Source: Platerodrilus igneus
Lineage: Eukaryota; Arthropoda; Insecta; Coleoptera; Lycidae
Assembly (NCBI GenBank): GCA_036346225.1
Contig: JARFIW010001484.1
Location: forward strand, 1-64,000
DNA length: 64,000 bases
Direction of reading: 5' to 3'
Part shown: piece by piece, positions 55,706 through 64,000 of the stretch
Layout: each line of letters begins with the position of its first letter
Position numbering within the stretch: the stretch's first letter is position 1
Position numbers and translations under genes: made by a program
The notes under the pieces: model-generated
What the model was told of the DNA's origin: nothing
Seen by the model: only the letters and a program-made list of their open reading frames with translations
The model's database searches: none

Positions 55706-56098
55706 TGTTAAGCTTTTAAGAGCTTTAATAAGACATTTTTGTTTTGCTGATAATAAAATTTAACATATTCTAATTTTAATACGTTTAATGAAATAATTTA
55801 TAATAATGTTTTAACTTATATGAAATTATATGCACAGTATGAATTGTTAAGGTTTATAAACATAATATGATTATTTGACACTGGAGTGGGTTCATCACAA
55901 AACAAGCCTCCATGCGAACGTTGTAAACGACGGACTCGCATTCCTTGTAGTTTCAATCCTTCAACCTACCTGTTTTTCAGAGTATTAAAGCCGGAAAATA
56001 GTTAAACTTGATAGTTCCGTTAGACCGCACATTCCTTTAGGGTAAATGCAGCACGAATAGAGATGGTTCATTCGTTTCAATTTAAAATTGCTTTAACA
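55706..56098 (-). repeat. BEL/Pao 3' LTR
   Basis: Ends are TGTTAAAGC on the minus strand at 56098 and GCTTAACA at 55706. It aligns along its whole length with 60352-60762 (shared GAAACGAATGAACCATC and CCTAAAGGAATGTGCGGT). A GAGCGGGGGGTTA purine tract precedes it. Confidence 0.85.
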
Positions 56099-56780
56099 TA
56101 ACCCCCCGCTCTTGAAAGGACAAGACCTTTCCAAACAATAATTGTGGATCGGAAAAAGAGTCTTTAGGTGAAAGATAAATTTTATCTAGTGTCCTTGTGA
56201 TATCACCGTTTGTAGTACGAAGTTTTGCAACTCTGCAAACATTGTCTCTTCCTAACATTAAATGAATAACTCGACCAAGATGCCATTTAAGTGACGGAAG
56301 ATGATCATCCTTAATTAGCACAAGATTACCAACTTGTAGTTTATTAGTTTGATAACGCCATTTCACACGCACTTGTAATTCGCCGACGTACTCCTTCGCC
56401 CATCGGGACCAAAATCGTAGATAAACTTGTTGCACGTTTTGAAAGTGTGACAATCGATTTAATGGAACTTGTGCTAAGTCATAATCTATGTTTGCTGTAT
56501 GTTTCCGACCAATTAAAAAATGAACCGGTGTTAATGCCTCTAGATCGCTGGGGGCCAGATGAGAGTGGAACCAGAGTAAGTGAGTTAAGAATGCTTTCAA
56601 TCGGCAACATTGTAGCATACTGTTCAAAGGTAAAAGATTGGTTACCAACGATTCGCTTTAAATAAGATTTGGTAGACTTGATTCTCGTCTCCCAAAGGCT
56701 CCCAAAGTGAGGTGCATAAGAAGGTACAAATTGCCAGTTAATGCCTTCAGAAGTTAAACTACTATAAATTTTGGATTCAA
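56082..56780 (-). pseudogene. BEL/Pao integrase C-terminal part (DUF5641)
   Basis: The open frame (56082-56648) has LTPVHFLIGR, FWSRWAKEYVGELQVRVKWR, NLVLIKDDHLPSLKWHLGRV and GDITRTLDKIYL, the signature of the domain that ends BEL/Pao Pol proteins. Upstream in another frame (near 56660-56750) the integrase core segment INWQFVPSYAPHFGSLWE is visible. It overlaps the 3' LTR at its end, as is usual. The rest of the integrase is at 58760-59180, separated by 2 kb of unrelated sequence. The copy is broken by a frameshift and the insertion or rearrangement. Confidence 0.85.
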
Positions 56781-58759
56781 TGTTACAGAAAAAATTCTTG
56801 ATTGTCTTTAATTCAGACCGAGCACCTGCAAAGGTGCGTTTGTTATTGGAGTATATGCAAGCGGGTTTACCCCAACGACCTACACAAGGTGGTCCAGAAA
56901 ACCTCAGAAGTGAGATCAGTAGTCAGCTCAATGTGGACAGCCTTCACTACAAAACACACAAACAGGTTAATATAACAATTTATAGGTTTATGATATCGAC
57001 CTTACATCCTTACTTTTTACAGCTAGGAATGGATGTACAACAGAGTTTAAATAAAACTCTGACTAGACTAGCGTCGCCCGTTTGTGGCTGCGGTAGATTG
57101 CAAAAAACTATATCTCAGGGGTTTAGAGAACAAAGTTAAATTTTATCCAGACAAGTTATTGGGATGCAATTTAGAACATGACAAAAGAAAATACCTTAAT
57201 ACAACTTATATATTGAAGTTTAGTTAATAACATTAATAAAAAAATTAGATATAGTTATTTTCTTATAACCAAAGTTTCATACGATAAAATCATTAAGTGT
57301 AGTTCATTTATCTACACTCTCATAATTTTAAAATGTGTCTCAAACTCTACCAGATAAGATACTAAAAAATCTAAATTTATTTTTGTACTTAGACACAATT
57401 TCTAGTTAAACGTTCTAAGTTAAACGAAATCATAAATACTCTTTGTTGTATTTAACATTAGTTAAAAGAATTTTAATTAAACATTTAAATTGCACATAAC
57501 TTCAATACGCACAAAAAAGGTGTCATGAAAGCTTTTCTGTTTACAACTCAATAGGTTATATAGGAAAACAAAGATAATATTAAATTAGTTAAGGTAACCA
57601 ATAAATAAAATTATGACTATATTTTATATGCATTATTTTTCAGATAATTGAGATATAAAATGCAATACGTGCACATTGTTCCGCCACAAAAAAAATAAGA
57701 TAAACTCCAACCTGTATTCCAGATATATGAAAGGAAACGTAAATTTAAATGTTGAGTTTACGGCTTGTTCAGAACTATAGGATCTTCTTACGGTTTGTTG
57801 TGACAAAAACCATCGTTAATTATTTTGGTTATTAACCTTAAACTTCAAATTTGTAAGATCCAATTCTTGTTTGTTCCACAGCCATATGTTTCATCAACGG
57901 ACATTTAATTTATTTTTAAGATATATAAAACGTCATATAACATTCTTGAGCGATAAAAGATAATATTTATAGGTAGTAAAATTAATGCATGGGCTTAGAT
58001 AGCTTAGCACAGACAAAAAAATACTTCACCAAAGAAAATATGCTACAAGAGGATATGTCATCCAAGGATATGTTACCAGAGGATATGCGATCCAGAAGAC
58101 TCTAGAAAATAAACGTGTTACAAACAAAATTACAATACGTCACGCGAAACGGTCTAAAAATTTATCTATAAACAGCTTACCACCCATTAAAATTTTGAAC
58201 GGGTTATTTAGGTACGCTTTCTTCATAAGCATTTTGCTTATATTCTAAAGCGATATTTATGTATGTTAGAAAGAATAAAAGCAAAGACACCTTTTACATA
58301 CCAGGTAAGAACACCATGGCCTTAAAAAGGACATCATTATCGGAAGACGGCATGTGCTTAAAAGACCGTTATATATGAAGACAAACAAAAATCTGTTCTG
58401 CTTTACAGATAACCACACATTTTGGGAGAGGGACAAAACAAGAAAAGTATCCTGAATAACAGATTCATATATACACCAGTTCTGTATTTATGGACATTTT
58501 TCAAAGGTTAACCAATAGGAAAATTATATCTGATTTTAATTATTTTTATTATTTATACAAAAGAAAGAATATTAAATTAAGACTAAAGATAGATGTATAT
58601 TGTATATTATTTAATAATACCAAAGGGAAATGTTACACAAATCAAAACTAACTTGTGATTGTAAACGGTATTAGTATAAAATTAAGACGAATAGTGCTTT
58701 TATATTGAAGGGAATTGAACCACAATGTAACATGGCAAAGGAACAGTGAATTGACATGT
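56781..58759. other. AT-rich DNA inside the BEL remnant
   Basis: No homology recognised. A short motif GAGGATATG repeats three times near 58049-58090. This may be an inserted non-coding element or decayed BEL sequence. Confidence 0.4.
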
Positions 58760-59180
58760 TACAACCTATGTGACCCTAATATAGAAAAGGACCCGCACAG
58801 TCAACTCCGACCACTGAAAAGGGTGGAGTTGGATTAATCTGAGACTTAGGTAAGGGTGCCATTATAAGATTGAACGGTTATGGATTTGTGCGGAAACAAA
58901 TAATGCATTCACTTAGAGTTTTGTGAGCAAGATTCCTGGTGGTAATTGGCCAGAAGGTGTCTCTCACAGATGCTAATAGTAATCGAGGCCCGGCATGACA
59001 GAGAGCTTCATGTGCGTGCCTAAAAGAAAGTTTAGTTTGTGACTCCTTAGTAATATCATGGGATGTTTCTTTTCCTCATAAAACTCAGAGTACTGAAGCC
59101 GACCACTCACGCGCAAAAGACTTTCGTTATCTAGGAATATTATTTTTAAGTTGTGAATATTTAAAATGTCTCGCAACAAG
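58760..59180 (-). pseudogene. BEL/Pao integrase N-terminal part
   Basis: The frame at 58973-59179 has DNESLLRVSGRLQYSE and KKHPMILLRSHKLNFLL, the linker before the integrase zinc finger. A second frame (58760-58970) has LASVRDTFWPITTRNLAHKT, ECIICFRTNP and then PPFSVVGVDCAGPFLY, where the catalytic aspartate of the core is present. Its continuation is at 56780. On its upstream side it is fused to a LINE fragment near 59190. It is broken. Confidence 0.85.
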
Positions 59181-59189
59181 ATAATATGA

Positions 59190-59645
59190 GCAATTAGGTG
59201 TCGCAGTTTCCCTCACAAATAATTTATATGGTCATTCCATTTCAAATGACAGTCAATCATGATACCTAGATGTTTAATTTTTAAGGTAGGGTTAATTAAA
59301 ATACTATAATGAGTAGTATTTCTATTTTCACATACTACAATTAGGTTCTCAAGCAACGGTAGGCTGTCTTTATAAGGTGCGAATGGTATGTAGTTGTTTT
59401 TTTATATTTAATTTTAATAAGTTATTATCCAACCATTGTATTATTTGGCTTAAGCAGTTAGATGTTTTACTTTTTTACACGTTCCCAGTTGTATCATTCA
59501 CAATTAAAACTGTATCATCTGCAAAAGATATGATATCACCGTTAATATTTAAACTTAATAGATCATTAATATAGATTAGAAAGAATATCGGACCAAGTAC
59601 TGTACCTTGTGGCACTCCATATTTCACCAATGCTTTTTTGTCGAT
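59190..59645 (-). pseudogene. LINE reverse transcriptase fragment
   Basis: Motifs present on the minus strand: YGVPQGTVLGPIFFLIYIND (RT block 4), then ISFADDTVLIV with the two catalytic aspartates (near 59510-59540), then the thumb-region LGIMIDCHLKWNDHI near 59235-59280. This is the jockey/CR1-like type, distinct from the RTE-like element at 20690. It is joined to a PLE endonuclease fragment at its 5' side within one open frame and to BEL integrase on the other side. Only the middle of the RT remains. Confidence 0.87.
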
Positions 59646-59835
59646 AATTTTTGCGTCCTCCCATTTTATTTTATGACTGGATTCCCATGCATGTTGACAA
59701 ATCATGGATTTTTCAAATTTTCTATTTTTTATATATGATTTATGATCTTTTAATCAAACTTCAAATGTTCTGGAACTTTTCCCTATATAAAACTTGTTAC
59801 ATTCGCATTGTCAAACTTGAAAATTTTAATTATTT
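59640..59835 (-). pseudogene. GIY-YIG endonuclease fragment of a PLE
   Basis: On the minus strand the frame near 59790 reads CNKFYIGKSSRTFEV and, further on, KDHKSYIKNRKFEKS, then CQHAWESSHKIKWEDAKII. Cys/His spacing, the YIG sequence and the arginine two residues beyond the serines fit the Penelope GIY-YIG domain, which nicks target DNA. One stop interrupts it near 59752. The final quarter continues without a break into LINE RT sequence. Confidence 0.78.
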
Positions 59836-59837
59836 TG

Positions 59838-59935
59838 ACAACGATCCTAGGTCATGGATCGAAACGTAAATAAAGATGATTTTAAAAACTATAAGTGGTT
59901 TAATTCTCAAACAAGATTAAGAAGAACATCTTTTA
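59838..59935 (+). other. PLE terminal motif and leader
   Basis: TTGACAACGATCC ... GGATCGAAACGTAAAT, then TTCTCAAACAAGATTAAGAA; the same as the 5' start of the PLE at 45190-45323 but on the opposite strand to the adjoining GIY-YIG fragment. Confidence 0.72.
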
Positions 59936-60351
59936 AAATTGTAACTGACATTTCTGTAGAATTCGAGAAAGGTAACCAGATACGTAAACAACAAAATTAG
60001 TGAAGTTCCTTTATTTCTATATATTTCGCTGTATAACATAAAGTGGTGTAAAATTAGATTATTTTATTATTCTCAAATAGTGAGAGCGTATTTTGTAAAA
60101 TACAAGCTTATGTACAAAGCCAATAGGTGGTGTATTGTCAAAATTGCCTAAGTAACACCAATACGTTTAGCGTTATTTTCCAACCTTGGCTGAAAATCTC
60201 TTTTCACGCGTTTTATCAATTAATTACATGTATGTGTACTCGATATTGACGGACTGTCCGCACTCGGCCGACACAAACTTTTTAAAAAAGCATTAATACT
60301 CATCGTTGTAGATAATATCACAGCTTTGGTCCTTTTAGCATCCTTACCAGG
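59936..60351. other. Unassigned DNA
   Basis: No gene or repeat recognised. Confidence 0.4.
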
Positions 60352-60762
60352 TGTTTAAGCAATTTTAAATTGAAACGAATGAACCATCTTTATACGTTCT
60401 GCAGTTACCCTAAAGGAATGTGCGGTTTAACGGGACTATCAAGTTTAACCATCTTTCCGGCTTTAATACACTAAAAAACAGGTTGGTTGAAGGGTTAAAA
60501 CTACAAGGAATAAGGAATGCGAGCCCGTGATGAAACGTTGTCTACAACGGTCGAATGCAGACGTGTTTTGTGATGAACGCGCTTCGGTGTTAAATAATCA
60601 TAATATGTAATGAGCCTTAACAATTCATACGGTGCATATAATTTCACATAAGTTCAAGCATTAGTATACAGCATTTAGTTAAACGTATTAAAATTAGAAT
60701 ATGTTAAATTTTATTATCAGCAAAAACAATAATGTCTTATTAAAGCTCTTAAAAACATAACA
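60352..60762 (+). repeat. BEL/Pao 5' LTR
   Basis: Starts TGTTTAAGC and ends near ACATAACA. The same LTR family as 55706-56098, in the opposite orientation and visibly diverged (many substitutions and indels). No convincing primer-binding site directly follows. Confidence 0.82.
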
Positions 60763-61176
60763 TAAAACAGAGGTTTTTCAATATAGGATTCTATTGTTTT
60801 ACGAACTAGCAGTTTAATTAATACGGCAGCAATAATTAACGCAATTATTGGCCTGCGTATTTCTTGTTATACGAAAAGTGGTTTAGTACTTTTTCAAATT
60901 AAGAAAAATTTTGTTTCAACAACATCCATAAATAGATCAATTGTGGTGGACTAGGATACTTAAGTTATACACGTCTGTGTGGAGGTCAGCGAAAGCTCAA
61001 GAACCATCAACAGGCATAAAGTTATTGTGGAAATTCAACATTGTTTCACCGTGGAAAACTACAATTAGGTGATTTAAATCCATTACATTATATTCCTTTG
61101 TTATAAAATTATTGATTCCTACTACATCTACCAACCTTTAATTTCAATTCGCAACAGTGTGTAGTATTTATTAAAA
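60763..61176 (+). other. BEL leader region
   Basis: Untranslated sequence between LTR and gag; nothing further recognised. Confidence 0.5.
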
Positions 61177-63110
61177 ATGTCAGAGCAATTAAAAACATTA
61201 ATAAGGAAGCACGCCGCAGTAAAGCTAAATGCACCAACTTCAATAAATTTCTAGGTGAGGTTCAGGGATCGCTTAACTTGCCGAAGAACTCGCATTAAGA
61301 AGTTTCTATTGAAATACAAACACCTATTAATAGATTCGAAAATATTATTAATGACTTTGAAACTGTTCAATCAGAGATCGATCTATTAGACTTAGATTTT
61401 GATGCTCAAATTTTGGAACGAGGATTGTTCAAAAACACTTATTATAAAACTATGTCCATTGCAAAGGGCATAACTTAGGACATAGACAAGTCTGATAGGG
61501 AAGGCGATGATGAGAGATCGGTGGCCGGTTCAGTGCACGGACAACCTGATATTGCTACCGAAAATCAATGTACTTCTATACAGCTTCCCCAAATAAAGCT
61601 CCCAGCCTTTAACGGTTCGTATGACCTCTGGTTAGAGTTCAAACACATGTTCAGGTCGTTAATCCATGGCAGCGATATTAGCCCAATTCAAAAATTTAAT
61701 TATTTAAGGGCCCCCCTCCAGGTTCGTCTGCACAAATTATACAATCACTCGAATTTTCCGCAGCCACGTATGAAATCGCGTGGAACACTCTGTGCGACAG
61801 AAATGACAACAATGCTCTTTTAATACAAAATCATGTAAAGGCCATTTTCAATTTGCCTACTATGCCGAAAGAATCTACTTATCGTACTTCGCAGTTTTTT
61901 TGACAATCTATTCAAACATTTAAGGGCCTTGCAAGGCATGTAACAACCTGTAGATTCTTGGGGCACCTTTATCATTTTTATTGTCAGTGGAAAATTAGAT
62001 AAGGTAACTCTCAGAGACTGGGAAAAACAGAAACCTACAAACGTGCTCCCAACATTAGAGAACCTACATCGCTTTTTGAAATCAAAGACTGATGTTCTAG
62101 AAGCATTGGAGTCAGAACATGTCACGAAAGCTCCAAATAAGCATTCTAAGGGCGGCTTCAATACTCTGCTTGTCAATGCGACAGTAGAAACCTCGTGCGC
62201 CCTTTGCCAAGCAAATCACACTATCTACGTGTATAACAAATTCTTAGCTCTATCCTCAAAGAGCCGTTACGAGGACGTTAAACATCGCCAGTTATGCGTA
62301 AATTGTTTACATCCTGACTATGCTCTTAAAAAATGTAAAAATACTGGCAAATGTAAAAAATACAATCTTCGCCATAATACACTACTTCATTTTGACCAAT
62401 CTCTTTCTAATTCTACGCCAAGCCCAAGTGGGTCCACAGCGTCAACATTGGTCGAGATTGGCTCTGTAGTTTCATCTACGGCCTTTCAAGGTCATGTAGT
62501 AACTCTAGCAAACAGTGTTTCCTTGGCGTCTAACTCGGTTTTACTTTCAACCGTAGCTGTTCAAATATATGACTTTTATGGAGCACCTCATATTTGTATA
62601 GCTGTTCTTGATTCAGGGTCACAAGCAAATATCATGACAAGCAAACCTTGTAAAAAACTAAACATACCTCTCACTAATATTTCTGCTTCAATTGTGGATT
62701 TTAATCATGTTGCTTCTAATATCCGATATAGTTGCGATATTAAAATAGAGAATGTTTATTGCAATTTTTAAGCATACTTACCTCTTTCAGTCATTGACAA
62801 AATTGGAGCTGATCTTTTCTCAGTGGAAATCGAAGTTTCTAACCTTAAAATACCGTCTCATATACGTCTTGCTGATCCAATTCTCTTTAAACCAGGACCG
62901 GTTCATCTGTTGCTAGGTGCAGAAATTTTTGGACAATTATTGTGCATAGGTCAACATTCATTGGAACCTAACGCCCCAAGCTTGCAAAAACTATGTTAGG
63001 TTGGATTGTGTGTGGGTCAATGCCCTCCAACTCTCAGAAACAAGTATATGTTTGCAATTTTATTGAAAACTTAAACGCTCAGAATCAATTAGAAAGATTT
63101 TGGGGAAACT
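61177..63110 (+). pseudogene. BEL/Pao Gag-protease and start of RT, broken
   Basis: It starts MSEQLKTLIRKHAAVK at 61177 and soon shifts frame. At 61521-61750 is the DUF1759 capsid signature (QIKLPAFNGSYDLWLEFKHM, HGSDISPIQKFNYLRA). The block 62043-62771 has a cysteine-rich segment (LCVNCLHPDYALKKC, then HNTLLHFDQ), a serine-rich spacer and the protease active site AVLDSGSQANIM. In a third frame (62770-63000) are IPSHIRLADP, HLLLGAEIF and LQKTMLGWIVCGS. Similarity stops near ERFWGN at 63105, so RT and integrase are lost. Gag builds the particle and the protease matures it. It pairs in family, but not in orientation, with the 3' half at 55706-59180. Confidence 0.88.
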
Positions 63111-64000
63111 GAATCGAACTGGGGCGAACTGCCGCCTCATTTCGTCCAGCATCCTCATTTACTCACTCATCTGGACCAATTTACATGTAAATTTCAATAA
63201 GGAGGAAATGAGGAGATGAATCTTCGCATTGCTCCTCCTTGCTCGGACACTCCCACAACCATTTTGATTACGTCACACCCGCATTCTTTCCACCCGCGAG
63301 ATAAACCTTTCTCCACATTTCCACCCACGAGATAAATCTATATTGTTTGGTATCGATTAATATTAGATTTTTCTCAGCTATTTGAACCTCTAGGAATTTT
63401 TTAGATAGCATCATCCCCCAGGGAGCTACCCCAATTTTAAGATTTTTTTTTACCAATGTCGATTTTTAATCTCTCCTTTATAACGTCTAGAATCCTTTAA
63501 CCAAACACTTAGCGGTATTAACCTAAAGAAATTAAACACGCAAAAATTTAATAATTCATTTTATCCGATTTACAGTTTAATAAACTAATAGAATACAATT
63601 TTTACAAAGTATTACATTATCTTCGTAGTGTAGCCGAATCCAAGCAAGTTAAAGTAACCTGTAACAAAAAAGACATTAATGTGTTTAAAAATACCTGTAA
63701 CAAAAAAGAGATTAATGTGCTGTTAAAAATAGAGAAAACGTGTTTCGGCCAATAAGACATATTGTCGTTAATCTAACAATATGAGAATAATGTAAAACAT
63801 TCCAATGTAAGGTGTTTTTAATATATAAATGGGAAGGTCGAGTTTAACGTCATCATCGCCCGAATTACATGTGAAGGCGGTGTGAAATAATTTTTACTAA
63901 TACAGTTTAAATTTTGTAAACCACATTTCTAAATACATATTCACAATTTTTTATTCTTAACCTAGAACTCTTTACATCGATGTATACTTATTAATATTTA
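63111..64000. other. AT-rich DNA; 36-bp tandem duplicate at 63657-63728
   Basis: The unit ACCTGTAACAAAAAAGACAT... occurs twice with a few changes. The ORF at 63268-63456 has no recognisable content. Confidence 0.5.

Noticed and set aside
56447..57139. Plus-strand ORFs of 72 and 122 codons
   Set aside because: The first is antisense to BEL integrase; the second has no recognisable domain and starts within the antisense of the same gene.
1..64000. CRISPR array, operon, riboswitch or bacterial-type system
   Set aside because: No regularly spaced direct repeats with unique spacers and no prokaryotic gene organisation; tandem repeats found are contiguous and eukaryotic in context.

Overview
The window is a repeat-dominated stretch of a eukaryotic, almost certainly insect, genome. 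It is AT-rich and has no bacterial-style gene packing. Nearly every stretch that codes recognisably belongs to a transposable element: Ty3/gypsy including an errantivirus with an env gene, Ty1/copia, BEL/Pao, RTE-like and other LINEs, Penelope-like elements (PLEs), hAT, mariner, a Tc1/mariner DD41D element and a tRNA-derived SINE. The errantivirus-type env, the mariner and the mixture of families point to an insect; the species cannot be told from this. No host protein-coding gene, rRNA, functional tRNA or CRISPR array was found. Two short ORFs (578-760 and 29559-29846) are the only candidates that are not obviously transposon, and both are weak.

Layout. 1-2108: no recognisable gene. 2109-3321: a short, internally deleted RTE-like element flanked by a 10-bp target duplication. 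3700-7236: two diverged long LTR-like repeats around a gag start. 7278-13634: a Ty3/gypsy element on the minus strand with 1.08-kb direct repeats, gag, and protease-RT cut off after the RT. 14740-16482: a 5'-truncated DD41D transposon. 16740-17960: a diverged tandem array of about 140-bp units. 18526-28046: a hAT element with intact ends and 8-bp target duplications, into which a mariner (18603-19930) and an RTE-like LINE (20690-24992) have inserted. 28980-29160: a LINE tail.

30715-34110: a foldback between (TA)n tracts, the 5' end of one errantivirus (LTR, primer-binding site, gag fragment) and a PLE reverse transcriptase relic. 34951-42757: a decayed errantivirus on the minus strand (LTR, env, pol, gag). 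43060-48330: a LINE tail split by a hAT element, a duplicate of that junction, a PLE, and a near-perfect hairpin carrying a hammerhead ribozyme. 49193-54814: a copia element whose RT is interrupted by two tandem SINEs. 55706-63110: BEL/Pao halves in opposite orientations, with a LINE fragment and a PLE endonuclease fragment between them.

The genes do not form a host pathway. What the window records is an order of insertion. Target duplications date the nested events: mariner and RTE after the large hAT; the SINEs after the copia element; the smaller hAT after its host LINE. The most interesting non-coding signals are the hammerhead motif in the PLE-linked hairpin, the two foldbacks bracketed by (TA)n and followed by a shared motif, and the tandem SINEs with three copies of the target site. 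I saw no convincing new gene system; the novelty is in the architecture of the mobile elements.
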